Of a stretch of 64,000 nucleotides of DNA, positions 31,101 through 41,493 are shown piece by piece. Every line of letters starts with the position of its first letter. The stretch's first letter is position 1. The DNA is from Siphonodentalium dalli (Eukaryota > Mollusca > Scaphopoda > Gadilida > Siphonodentaliidae): positions 15,653,710 to 15,717,709 of the forward strand of contig CP136062.1 in the NCBI GenBank assembly GCA_032622095.1, read 5' to 3'. The position numbers were made by a program, and so were the translations under genes. The notes under the pieces were generated by a model. It saw nothing but the letters and a program-made list of their open reading frames with translations, was not told where the DNA came from and made no database searches.

Positions 31101-34100
31101 CCTCTATTGTTGACGCCGCCCGTACACACGCACACACGCACACACGGACGACGGACGACAAAGCCATGGCAATAGCTCAAACTTTACAAAGTAAAGTTGA
31201 GCTAATAAAAATACGACCTGTAGCCCGTGCTAAAGAATTTAGTCATACAAAGAGTAAAATCCAAGATGGCTGCTGGCGGCCATGTTTTTGGACCGAATGA
31301 CCCCAAAATTACTCGTTCCCATCTGCATGTCATTGTTAATATCCATGACAAATTTTGTGATGATCAGACTAAAGGTACGACCTGCAGCCCGTGCTAAAGA
31401 ATTTAGTCATACCAAGAGTAAAATCCAAGATGGCTGCTGGCGGCCATGATTTTTGGCCGAATGACCCCAAAATTACTCGTTCCCATCTGCATGTCATTGT
31501 TAATATCCATGACAAATTTTGTGATGATCAGACTAAAGGTACGACCTGCAGCCCGTGCTAAAGAATTTAGTCATACAAAGAGTAAAATCCAAGATGGCTG
31601 CTGGCGGCCATGTTTTTGGACCGAATAACCCCAAAATTACTCGTTCCCATCTACATGTCAATATTAACATCCATGACAAATTTCATGATGATCAGACAAA
31701 CAGTACGGCCTGTAGCCCGTGCTAATGGATTGAATTTTGAAATCAAAGATGGCTGCTGGCGGCCATGTTTTTTTTCCGTATGACCCCAAAATTAATCATT
31801 CTGGTCTAAATGTTGATGTCAACAGCTATGACAAATTTCATAATGATCCGACCAAAGGTACGACCTGTAGCCTGCATTGTTGACGCCTTACGTACACACG
31901 TACACACGCGCACACGTACACACGGATGACGGACGACAAAGCCATGGCAATAGCTCAAACTTTACAAAGTAAAGTTGAGCTAAAAATGACTCGTTCCCAT
32001 CTACATGTCATTGTTAACATCCATGACAAATTTTATGACGATCTGACTAAAGGTACGAGCTGTAGCCCGTGCTAAAGAATTTAGTCATACAAAGAGTAAA
32101 ATCCAAGATGGCTGCTGGCGGCCATGTTTTTTGGCCGAATGACCCCAAAATTACTCGTTCCCATCTATATGTCAATATTAATATCCATGACAAATTTCAT
32201 GATGATCAGACGAACAGTACGACATGTGGCCTGTGATAATGGATTAAATTTTGAAATCCAAGATGGCCACTGGCGGCCATGTTTTTTTATTCAAATGACC
32301 CCAAAATGACTCGTTCCCATCTATATTCCAATTTCAACAGCCATGACAAATTTTATGATGATCAGACTAAAGGTACGACATGTAGCCCGTGCTAAAGGAT
32401 TTAGTCATACAAAGAGTAAAATCAAAGATGGCTGCTGGCGGCCATATTTTTTGGCCGAATGACCCCAAAACGACTCGTTCCGATCTACATGTCATTATTA
32501 ACATTCATGACAAATTTCATGATGATCAGACGAACAGTACGACCTGTGGCCCGTGCTAATGGATTAAATTTTGAAATCCAAGATGGCCACTGGCGGCCAT
32601 GTTTTTTGTCCGAGTGACCCCAAAATGACTCGTTCCCATCTACATTCCAATTTCAACAGCCATGACAAATTTTATGATGATCAGACTAAAGGTACGACCT
32701 GTAGCCCGTGCTAAAGGATTTAGTCATACAAAGAGTAAAATCAAAGATGGCTGCAGGCGGCCATGTTTTTTGGCCGAATGACCCCAAAATGACTCGTTCC
32801 CATCTACATGTCATTATTAACATTCATGACAAATTTTATGATGATCAGACTAAAAGTAGGACCTGTAGCCCGTGCTAAAGGATTTAGTCATACAAAGAGT
32901 AAAATCCAAGATGGCTGCTGGCGACCATGTTTTTTGGCCGAATAACCCCAAAATTACTCGTTCCCATCTGCATGTCATTGTTAATATCCATGACAAATTT
33001 TGTGATGATCAGACTAAAGGTACGACCTGCAGCCCGTGCTAAAGAATTTAGTCATACAAAGAGTAAAATCCAAGATGGCTGCTGGCGGCCATGATTTTTG
33101 GCCGAATGACCCCAAAATTACTCGTTCCCATCTACATGTCAATATTATCATCCATGACAAATTTCATGATGATCAGACGAATAGTACGACCTGTGGCCCG
33201 TGCTAATGTATTAAATTTTGAAATCCAAGATGGCCGCTGGCGGCCATGTTTTTTGTCCGAGTACCCCCAAAATGACTCGTTCCCATCTACATTCCAATTT
33301 CAACAGCCATGACAAATTTTATGATGATCAGACTAAAGGTACGACCTGTAGCCCGTGCTAAAGGATTTAGTCATACAAAGAGTAAAATTCAAGATGGCTG
33401 CTGGCGGCCATGTTTTTTGGCCGAATGACCCCAAAATGACTCGTTCCCATCTACATGTCATTATTAACATTCTTGACAAATTTTATGATGATCAGAATAA
33501 AAATACGACATGTAGCCCGTGCTAAAGAATTTAGTCATACAAAGAGTAAAATCCAAGATGGCTGCTGGCGGCCATGTTTTTGGACCGAATGACCCCAAAA
33601 TTACTCGTTCCCATCTGCATGTCATTGTTAATATCCATGACAAATTTTGTGATGATCAGACTAAAGGTACGACCTGCAGCCCGTGCTAAAGAATTTAGTC
33701 ATACAAAGAGTAAAATCCAAGATGGCTGCTGGCGGCCATGATTTTTGGCCGAATGACCCCAAAATTACTCGTTCCCATCTACATGTCAATATTATCATCC
33801 ATGACAAATTTCATGATGATCAGACGAATAGTACGACCTGTGGCCCGTGCTAATGGATTAAATTTTGAAATCCAAGATGGCCGCTGGCGGCCATGTTTTT
33901 TGTCCGAGTGCCCCCAAAATGACTCGTTCCCATCTACATTCCAATTTCAACAGCCATGACAAATTTTATGATGATCAGACTAAAGGTACGACCTGTAGCC
34001 CGTGCTAAAGGATTTAGTCATACAAAGAGTAAAATTCAAGATGGCTGCTGGCGGGCATGTTTTTTGGCCGAATGACCCCAAAATGACTCGTTCCCATCTA

Positions 34101-34595
34101 CATGTCATTATTAACATTCTTGACAAATTTTATGATGATCAGAATAAAAATACGACCTGTAGCCCGTGCTAAAGAATTTAGTCATACAAAGAGTAAAATC
34201 CAAGATGGCTGCTGGCGGCCATGTTTTTGGACCGAATGACCCCAAAATTACTCGTTCCCATCTACATGTCAATATTAACATCCATGACAAATTTCATGAT
34301 GATCAGACAAACAGTACGGCCTGTAGCCCGTGCTAATGGATTGAATTTTGAAATCAAAGATGGCTGCTGGCGGCCATGTTTTTTTTCCGTATGACCCCAA
34401 AATTAATCATTCTGGTCTAAATGTTGATGTCAACAGCTATGACAAATTTCATAATGATCCGACCAAAGGTACGACCTGTAGCCTGCATTGTTGACGCCTT
34501 ACGTACACACGTACACACGCGCACACGTACACACGGACGACGGACGACAAAGCCATGGCAATAGCTCAAACTTTACAAAGTAAAGTTGAGCTAAA
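28190..34595 (+). repeat. ~165-bp tandem array, about 38 units, pearl/CvE-like
   Basis: Each unit holds AAGATGGC(T/C)GCTGGCGGCCA, GACCCCAAAATGACTCGTTCC, a CATGACAAATTTTATGATGA segment and ATCAGACTAAAGGTACGACC. Two alternating subtypes can be seen (TTTAGTCATACAAAGAGT versus TTAAATTTTGAAATCCAAGA). Three times (31110-31205, 31880-31985, 34490-34595) the cores run into a CACACG microsatellite, then CCATGGCAATAGCTC and a hairpin of ACTTTAC/GTAAAGT. Core repeats, microsatellite and hairpin tail match the published layout of bivalve pearl elements. Short plus-strand frames here are repeat by-products. Confidence 0.85.
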
Positions 34596-34733
34596 AAGTG
34601 ATATTGTACAGTCTGGAGTCCAATATGACTTTCGGGAGTCCAATATGACTTTTTCCAGGACTATCACGTGACGGCTTTTGCCCCAATCAGAAATAGTGTT
34701 AGTTAAGGGATGGATATTGGTATTTAATATTAA

Positions 34734-34926
34734 CCCTTTCAGTGCCAAGGTCAGATTTTTGTATCAACCCATATTTCCTTGATCATTTTTCAAATTTATT
34801 GATTATAATAAAATATACTCTAAGAGCTCTTTCCATCAATGTATCACATTATTATAATCAATAAAATTTGAAAAATGATCAAGGAAATATAGGTTGATAC
34901 AAAAATCGGACTTGGCACTGAAAGGG
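34734..34926. mobile_element. Palindromic TTAA-flanked MITE
   Basis: TTAA at 34730-34733 and 34927-34930, ends CCCTTTCAGTGCCAAG and complement; almost the whole 193 bp is one inverted repeat with arms of about 85 bp. Confidence 0.85.
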
Positions 34927-34930
34927 TTAA

Positions 34931-35704
34931 AACAAGCCGGCACAAAAGGTTGTAAAACAAATTTTATCATGAGAATGTTCATTTGCTGTAATGTTGCTAT
35001 GAGTGCACTTAAATTGATGTTAAACACTCCGGTGGGGGGTGATCAAATATAAATTGAAAATAATCGTGCTCAAAGTAGTTATTTTTACAAATATTAATCC
35101 AAATTGACAACACACACCGTCATTCTGATATATTAATTAAATCCAATGACTCTCGATGGCGAAATCATTTGTGTTTATCGCGGATAGTTGTATCCCGAAT
35201 CGAGATGTAAATATTTACAATTGAGCATGTGTTCTATGGAGTGGTATGGTCACTTTCTTTGAAATTTTCAGCTATGTTAGTAGAATGCTACATTATCCAG
35301 GTTGGCATAATGCCTGACTACTAACTAATCAGTTTCACACACCCGAATCAATTACATAATATGTCCTTAATTAGGATAATAGTTCAAATGAGGATGTTCC
35401 TGACCTGATGATGTACACATCAACAAGTATTTTTAGTGAGGGGTTTGATTTTGTTCACATATCATCTAACACTACCGTGGAGCACAAAATGTGGTCAACA
35501 ATTATCTGTGTTTTTTTAACACTTGGAAATAGATTATAAAGTCTTATGTGTGGCACCAAATGCATAAATGCATAATTATAACCAGTGTGGGCATGTGCAG
35601 AAGATATTTTTGGCTGATACACAATGCAATTAAGAACCCAATGTTGTTTTTGTCAAATCTGATGTGCTGCCTCTATGAGTCAAGGATAGGGTGGTTCTGC
35701 ATCA
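34931..35704. other. Non-coding stretch
   Basis: AT-rich sequence; no gene or known repeat recognised. Confidence 0.5.
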
Positions 35705-35914
35705 ATGTAATGCCCTTAATAATTGACTCCTTAACCACAGCAGAATTACAGGTAAATTTTCAGGATTTAGTCGGAAATATGGCTTGTTGCTATTCATCGG
35801 AAAACTCTGAGAGCTTTCCGATGAATGGCAACAAGCCATATTTCCGACTAAATCCTGAAAAGTTACCCATAATTCTGCTGTAGTTAAGGAGTCGATTATT
35901 TAGGGTCATTACTG
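35705..35914. mobile_element. Family A MITE
   Basis: A slightly damaged left tip (TGTAATGCCCTTAA) and an intact right tip followed by TA. It ends 19 bp downstream of the stop codon of the single-finger exon at 35934-36158. Confidence 0.78.
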
Positions 35915-35933
35915 TACAATTCTGGGGCTGTCT

Positions 35934-36158
35934 TCACAAGGAAGAATACAATATCTTCGCTTCATATATATCAAAAGGTTTGAGGTAGGTTTCTGTGTCA
36001 ACTATCTCAGATCGAGTAATCCCATGCTTGTTTTCTAGATGACGATATATATTTTTAGAGTAGCCAAATTTCACACCACATAATCGACAGCTGAAATGTT
36101 TCTCTTTTTTTCTCCCAACAAGCCAATTCTCATATTCGAGCTGAGTGTCCATCAAACT
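35934..36158 (-). CDS. Terminal exon with one C2H2 zinc finger (ZF-7)
   Basis: A 74-residue exon follows a TTTATCTTCAG acceptor (CTG at 36159-36161 on the plus strand), phase 0, ending at TGA. Unlike the other exons it has a 23-residue lead that is charged and basic near GRKKEKHF, one finger (C24, C27, H40, H45) and a 29-residue tail of mixed acidic and hydrophobic character with no further Cys pair. One finger rarely gives strong DNA specificity alone, so the product may depend on the basic lead, on partners or on the shared N-terminal part. The ATG at its third codon is not needed if it is spliced. It could instead be a shortened descendant of a three-finger exon. Confidence 0.72.
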   Translation of the reverse strand, partial: SLMDTQLEYENWLVGRKKEKHFSCRLCGVKFGYSKNIYRHLENKHGITRSEIVDTETYLKPFDIYEAKILYSSL

Positions 36159-36276
36159 CTGAAGATAAATGAAGTGGGGAAGAAATTAGATTTCTGGAAT
36201 CTCGGGATTGTTTGAAGCTCTTTATGAAATTATGATATTATATGTCAAACAAGATGAGTTTATCAAAATTTCTCTT

Positions 36277-36386
36277 ACTGAGATGTTTCCGATAAATGGC
36301 AACAAGCCATATTTCCGACTAAATCCGGAAAAAATTACCCATAATTCTGATGTGGTTAAGAAGTTGATTATTTTAGGGCATTACTG
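36277..36386. mobile_element. Family A MITE, right half
   Basis: From GAGATGTTTCCGATAAATGG to TTAGGGCATTACTG followed by TA. The left arm is absent. Confidence 0.75.
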
Positions 36387-37548
36387 TATGATGTCCATAA
36401 GTGCTTATTGGTGTAATTTCAATGGCAAATATGTACTTGGCAGCCATTTTGATAACACAGTGTCCCAAAAAAACAGTGGCTTCATGGTAGCTGGGGCTTT
36501 TGTAGAATAACTGAGCACTGTAAAAATGGGCAGACCCGAACCTGAATTAGAACTTGTTCTTTATTTTCATATGAGAAATCTGTATGCTGCATTCAAAAAC
36601 AAACATAACAATAACTAAAGGTATCACCCAGAAACCAAAATAATCATAAAATTATAAAGGTCAACAAGGACTATAACTCCGGTAAAAAAGCTACATGTAT
36701 GAGTGCTATGTGAAAAGATATTTTTGTTACATTTTTTCAAATAAAATTAGAGAAAGCTCGGACAACATTACGTTCACAGATGGACAAACTGATTCCACTA
36801 TAATATCACGCAACCCCCCCCCCCCCCCCATAACTTCATCACAAAAGTAGTCGCTGGGTTCATAAACATACTAATTAATCAGTGACCCCACCCCTACTTA
36901 AGAAACAAAATTAATATCCACTGACAGATTTGCACAATAAGATGTTTTTTTTAATTCTAAATAGATTAGATAGATATATAGTTTATTGGTCAGAATGCTC
37001 TTCAGATTAAATAATGTTACAAATATAGATATATATATATAGATATTGGCATCCTGCCAGGATTGACATGGCCTTTGTTTAAGGCCGTCTTCCTGTCAAC
37101 CCTCCAACGAATAGTATGTATGTGTGTCTTGCCGATAAGCATGTCGCTGGTATTGTGCATAGATTATTAATGTATGTCTTATGGTGTGCGAAAATTGATA
37201 TATTTAACTGCCGACTCCTGATAATTATCTTTTTGGATCAGACGTGTCATGTTAAGTTGTTTGGAACCGACAATTATATTATATATACCTTATAATATAT
37301 ATCGAGAGATGCAGGCACCCGCTTAACCGAATTGAATTTTATAAGAACAATGGTTATAGAATGAAGTGGTTATAATATGAAGTGGTTATAATATAAAGTT
37401 TTCTATGGACGTGGTTGTCGACATGAATTATTGTTTGAATGTTGTACATGATGGATATTTGAGGCTCACAATTTTGACAGTCGAAATCCGGCACAACCCC
37501 TAAAGATATCTTCATGAGTTGGGGAGTCCTTAATACATCTATTTTCAC
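36387..37548. other. Non-coding stretch
   Basis: A C homopolymer at 36816-36829, short TATATA microsatellites (37027-37045) and a weak retrotransposon-like piece (37060-37110). No gene supported. Confidence 0.5.
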
Positions 37549-37655
37549 GGAGTTTCATGTTTTGTCTTGATATACATGTACATGTATATATCGCCAGTTT
37601 GTCTCGTCTAGTAGCTGTGGTGACACTCTTCACATGGCAGAGTCAGATGTGAAAT
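37549..37655 (-). pseudogene. Deletion fossil of a zinc-finger exon
   Basis: The left part (GAGTTTCATGTTTTGTCTTGA, GTTTGTCTCGTCT) matches the 3' end of the exon at 37722-37981. The right part (GTGACACTCTTCACATGG, then TCAGATGTGAAAT) matches that exon's 5' end and acceptor. About 150 bp of finger sequence between them is missing. It therefore cannot encode a finger. It probably arose as a tandem duplicate of its neighbour and then lost its middle between short similar GTCTCGT/GTCTTGT sequences. Confidence 0.7.
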
Positions 37656-37721
37656 TAAAAAAACAAGAGGCCGATCACGATTGGCAGAAGCTTAACCTCA
37701 TTTTGAGGTCTTTATATATTT

Positions 37722-37981
37722 TCATTGAGTTTCATGTTTTGTCCTGATGTGCATCGCCAGGTTGGTCTCGTCTCGTATATGGTTTATTACAATACTCGCA
37801 GGCATAAGGCTTAAGCCCTGGAGTATGTGTGTAGATATGAGCATTCAGGTTACTCCGCTTCCCGAACGAGCCGATTACAGACATGACACGTGAAGTTTTT
37901 CGTGGAGTGATGATATGAGAAATGATCCAGATAACTCGCCCGGGTCTTGTATCTGCGGTGGCACTCTTCACATGTCAAAGT
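37722..37981 (-). pseudogene. Three-finger C2H2 exon broken by two frameshifts (ZF-8)
   Basis: Starts after a CCATTTCACTTCAG acceptor in phase 0. Finger 1 is intact (C4, C7, H20, H25). Finger 2 opens with C32 and C35, then one extra base near 37868-37873 throws the frame into TAG/TAA. Beyond it the next frame resumes a clear finger 2 (KRSNL...H...H) and the linker THTPGLKP. A second extra base near 37770-37775 interrupts finger 3, after which MHIRTKH and a stop at 37722-37724 can be read in the third frame. Total length is 260 bp, a multiple of three plus two. Sister to the intact exon at 38941-39210. As spliced it would give a one-finger truncated product. Sequencing error is possible but would have to occur twice. 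Confidence 0.8.
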
Positions 37982-38149
37982 CTGAAGTGAAATGGAAAAA
38001 AAAAAACTTATCAGACTTTGACATGAATAAGAGCATGGCCGCAAGAAAGAGAATGTGGCTAATCGACATGCCATGTTTGAGCTTCCAATTCATGATTTGG
38101 GAGAAAGGATAATATGACATAGTAAATATATAATAACACTGGTAGGACC

Positions 38150-38700
38150 ATGCGAGTGTTGGAATAATGCAAAACTACAATCTATCTAGGACCCACATTC
38201 ACGGTGGGGGAATCACGTGGTTTTGAGTGGATGAATATCAAGCATCCAAAATGGCCGAGGCGATCGCATACATGATCATAAATGAGGAAAAAGGTAATAC
38301 ACTAGGATAATGATATATTATATAGTATTTTGGCAGTTGCGAGCATATGCTGCCTATTTTTCTAACAAGCTGTATACCGCATTTGTATCCCAACTCACAG
38401 TTGTTTACTCTAACATTGTGAACAAAGTTGTCAGTCAAAAGATTCTCCTACATGTAGAAATATGGCGCATTCCACGAAACTTACGATTAGAAACTTTGGT
38501 CATAATGTTATAGAAAAATACTGAGTATTTCCGAACAAATAAGGTATCAACTTGTTTTAAAAATAAACTAGTATATCCTCTTAACAGTCATAATGTTATG
38601 TTTTGTGCCAGTTTCTCATATATTTGCACATTTTGAACTTGTTGTATTCTCGAAACCACGCTATTCCCCACGGTCACTGACATTTACAACATCAAAGTGT
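38150..38700. repeat. Region bounded by an inverted CACGTG-like segment
   Basis: GGGGGAATCACGTGGTTTTGAG (38207-38228) faces CTCGAAACCACGCTATTCCCC near 38643-38668. The arms are about 25 bp with mismatches. Weak frames in between are not supported as genes. Confidence 0.4.
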
Positions 38701-38879
38701 GAAATAGGAACAAGTACGGCACAGGGAAACCTGGATGATTCCACAAATGAACAGAATCAGTTTACAATTTATAAGAAGATTTCTCTTTGATAAACCCTTC
38801 AACGCTCATCCTTGTTGTGAATAGTCATTTTACACCTATGAATGCCATCTTAACTATACATGTAATGTTATATTACAGG

Positions 38880-38942
38880 GGTGGCAGGAAGATGGCATGT
38901 AAATTTGTATTGTATAAATGTGCAAATAAACATTCAAACATT
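38880..38942 (+). repeat. Retrotransposon-like tail abutting an exon
   Basis: TGTATTGTATAAATGTGCAA and the following AATAAACATTCAAACATT match 7325-7362. The shared sequence ends at the stop codon of the exon at 38941-39210. Confidence 0.55.
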
Positions 38943-39210
38943 AAACATCAAGCCCGGGGTGCTGAGTCCTAATGTGTGTCACTAGTTGGTTCGGGCGTGT
39001 ATATTGCTTTCCACATGTCTGACACACATGTTTGTAACACTTCAGCCCCGGGGTGTGGGTATATATGTGCTCCTTAAGGTTGCTTCGTTTCTTGAATGTC
39101 CGGTTACATATGTGACAAGTATAATCCCTCGGTGTGTGATGGTAGCTGAAGTGATCCATAAAACTCCCCCGGTTCTTGTAGGTACGCCCACATTCGTCAC
39201 ATGTCAAAGT
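38941..39210 (-). CDS. Terminal exon with three C2H2 zinc fingers (ZF-9)
   Basis: An 89-residue exon after an ATTATCTCGCTTCAG acceptor (CTG at 39211-39213 on the plus strand), phase 0, ending in TAA (38941-38943). Finger 1: C4, C7, H20, H25; finger 2: C32, C35, H48, H52; finger 3: C63, C66, H79, H84. The finger 2-3 linker is unusually long (THTPGLKCYKH), which spaces finger 3 away from a canonical tandem array. First in the series in transcription order (nearest to the presumed 5' end) and sister of the frameshifted exon at 37722-37981, with shared FSYHH and HIYTHTPGLK motifs. The stop codon touches a dispersed repeat end, so the tail may have been shortened. Confidence 0.86.
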   Translation of the reverse strand, partial: TLTCDECGRTYKNRGSFMDHFSYHHTPRDYTCHICNRTFKKRSNLKEHIYTHTPGLKCYKHVCQTCGKQYTRPNQLVTHIRTQHPGLDV

Positions 39211-39268
39211 CTGAAGCGAGATAATAAAACTGAGTCAGACTTCAACATGAAAGAAATATAGGCAGCTA

Positions 39269-39480
39269 CAGTAATGCTCTAAGTAATCGACTTCTTAACC
39301 ACTACAGAATTATGGGTAACTTTTCAGGATTTAGTCGGAAATATGGCTTGTTGCCATTTATCAGAAAGCTCTCCCCGAGAGCTTTCCGATGAATGGCAAC
39401 AAGCCATATTTCCGACTAAATCCTGAAAAGTTACCCATAATTCTGCTGTGGTTAAGAAGTCGATTATTTAGGGCATTCTA
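39269..39480. mobile_element. Family A MITE, right tip altered
   Basis: Left end CAGTAATGCTCTAAG; right arm reaches TTAGGGCATT and then joins the 113-bp module at 39481-39591. A stray tip TTAGAGCATTACTG follows at 39592-39605. Confidence 0.75.
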
Positions 39481-39591
39481 CTACGGTGTCATTTCTTGTC
39501 ACAATATATTTATATAAGCAGACTGACGAACAGATAATACAAGGGGAAAGATATTCGCGATAAATAAATGTTCCATATGGATATCCCCCAT
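39481..39591. repeat. 113-bp module travelling with family A MITEs (copy 1)
   Basis: ACGGTGTCATTTCTTGTCAC to TTCCATATGGATATCCCCC. Further copies at 41733-41848 and 42122-42245, each next to a family A MITE. Confidence 0.65.
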
Positions 39592-39770
39592 TAGAGCATT
39601 ACTGTACATACACGCCAGGATATATCGCAGGGCCTATTATGACAAATACAATGTGACTTGGAATTTGGGAAATTTAGAAGTTAACTTTGAATCATCATGA
39701 AAACATTTGAAGAACTAAGAAAATACATTTGAATACAGAAGAACATTCAAATTAGTGTTAGGTCAAACAC

Positions 39771-40469
39771 TTAAAGGTACTCAATCTGATTAGATGGTCA
39801 CCATATAATCAGATTCCAACAACAACAACATTTTTAGAAATGCTGCTTCAGTTATCAGAATCGATTAATTGCCCAAAAATAATGCTAACAACTGTCAACT
39901 ATAGTAATGTGTTATTTATCAACATGTTGTTCGATGAAATTTGACCTTATTTTCAACACAAAGCCTCTTGATTTTAGAGTTATCCATCTTCATCCGTAAT
40001 TTGATCCGAGACCGTCGGCTCGTTGTCTTTTTACTGGGCCACTAATAAGTCTCGATGGTGAAAAATTATAGATTTCAAAAATCGATATCTAATAACTCTG
40101 ACCTTTGATAGGTGGGCTCCTCGAGGAGACTCTAATCAAATATTTTTTACCCCCGAAACCAAATAAATAGTAATTGAAGGGTGCTTAACCCTTTGAGTGC
40201 CAGGTCCGATTTTTGTATGAACCCATATACCCTGTGCCAATGCATTCTCTAATATATGCGAGTCGACCATAGGTCGCCTCGCATATATAAGAGAATGCAT
40301 TGGCCTAACAATTTTTCATCATTTGTTATTATTTTTTACAATTTTTTACAATTTTAATAATTTTTTAAAAATCTAAAAAAAAAAAAGGCCCGATTTTACA
40401 GACCGTAAATTAGGGCCGATGAGATCGGCCCCTGGCACTGAAAGGGTTAATCGGATTATGCATCTTTAA
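39771..40469. mobile_element. TTAA-AGGTAC element with nested MITE
   Basis: TTAAAGGTACTCAATCTGAT at the left and AATCGGATTATGCATCTTTAA at the right form inverted ends. The interior matches 26964-27353 and is split by a TTAA-flanked MITE at 40189-40446. Confidence 0.75.
40189..40446 (+). mobile_element. TTAA-flanked MITE nested in the preceding element
   Basis: TTAA at 40185-40188 and 40447-40450; ends CCCTTTGAGTGCCAGG and CCTGGCACTGAAAGGG. Contains the CGCATATATAAGAGAATGCA palindrome. Confidence 0.82.
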
Positions 40470-40523
40470 TTATGAAACACATAATGGTGGAAATCAACTC
40501 ATAAACAAACATTCCATACATTA

Positions 40524-40593
40524 GATCATGTCATGAATCTCTACTCTGGCTATTAAACGCCCGTTAGTCAGAGTAGAGATTCATGGCATGGTC
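40524..40593. repeat. Hairpin, 25-bp arms
   Basis: ATGAATCTCTACTCTG faces CAGAGTAGAGATTCAT, with one mismatch in the outer part of the arms. Confidence 0.75.
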
Positions 40594-40825
40594 TTTTCAC
40601 ACCTTTGCTATTGATTTCATCACAACGACCCAAGTGTTTGAGTTGATATGTATGAAACATGGCTTTAACTTGCTATAATTAAAGTATTAAACACTGACTG
40701 CAGAATACCTTATGATACATGTATGGATGTATATTTGGATAAATTAAATAGTGCAGTGCTATCAACAGAGGATTCGAGAGGACGTTTGTGCAATTGAGTA
40801 AGATGTTAATTATAACATTTCATGG

Positions 40826-41131
40826 TTGATTGATTGATTGGGGTTTTTATTGTCGCTTTAGCAACTAAGGCCATATCACGACATTACCAGTTTTAGTGGT
40901 GGAGGAAATCCACACACTTGCGACTAATCTGACAGTGATTTCAATGGCTGATAAACTCGTACCAAGGAACCATGTGCGGCAAACCACCGGCCATCGGCGA
41001 GTAACTGGTAACGATTTCGAGTTACAAAGTCCACGATGGAAACATGTGGATTTGAACCCTAATCGCTAGCGCTGGAGGGCGAAACGGCTTGGAGTCGTAC
41101 CCCTAACCGATTGAGCCCACCGAGGCCCCAT
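40826..41131 (-). mobile_element. tRNA-derived SINE with 11-bp target duplication
   Basis: On the minus strand, A-box-like GGGCTCAATCGGTTA and a perfect B box GGTTCAAATCC; the 3' end is a CAAT tandem tail. ACATTTCATGG is duplicated exactly at 40815-40825 and 41132-41142. Confidence 0.85.
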
Positions 41132-41132
41132 A

Positions 41133-41238
41133 CATTTCATGGAGTGTGGATGCAAGTTGGACTGACATTTTTGTGGGATACGAATGCGTTCCACACATAA
41201 AAATGTCTGACCAATGTGTATCTATACTCCATGAAATG
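41133..41238. repeat. Foldback element targeted by the SINE
   Basis: CATTTCATGGAGT (41133-41145) faces ACTCCATGAAATG (41226-41238), with inner TGACATTTTT / AAAAATGTC. The SINE inserted in its left arm. Confidence 0.6.
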
Positions 41239-41493
41239 CAACGATATCAATGATATTCTGGTATCGCGTTGCAAGCTGTGTCCATACAAATGTGAAAAGT
41301 TAAAAACAAGTTTGATACATCACATGACGTGATTTAAACCAATCAATATCCTACATTTAAGTTTCACAGCGCGAATGTAGAAGAATACATATACTAGTAT
41401 GTACGTGAAGCAATCAAGCCTTGTTATCGAAATGGTCACGTTATGATTGGAATGGCACATTCAGATGTCCCTCAACTCAAATGAAAACAGGTA

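Noticed and set aside
31110-31205. Canonical Helitron 3' end
   Set aside because: A hairpin and CTAA are present, but CTAA is part of the stem rather than downstream of it. It fits the Helentron-derived type better than a classical Helitron.
28162-33959. Many 60-90-codon plus-strand frames with similar peptides
   Set aside because: All are translations of the ~165-bp tandem unit, interrupted in almost every unit by stops.
28190-34595. CRISPR-like array
   Set aside because: Units are contiguous without unique spacers and the context is eukaryotic. The same holds for the 58-bp and 45-bp arrays.
37020-37300. Possible promoter or matrix-attachment region from TATATA runs
   Set aside because: Simple AT microsatellites are common throughout and there is no adjoining gene start.
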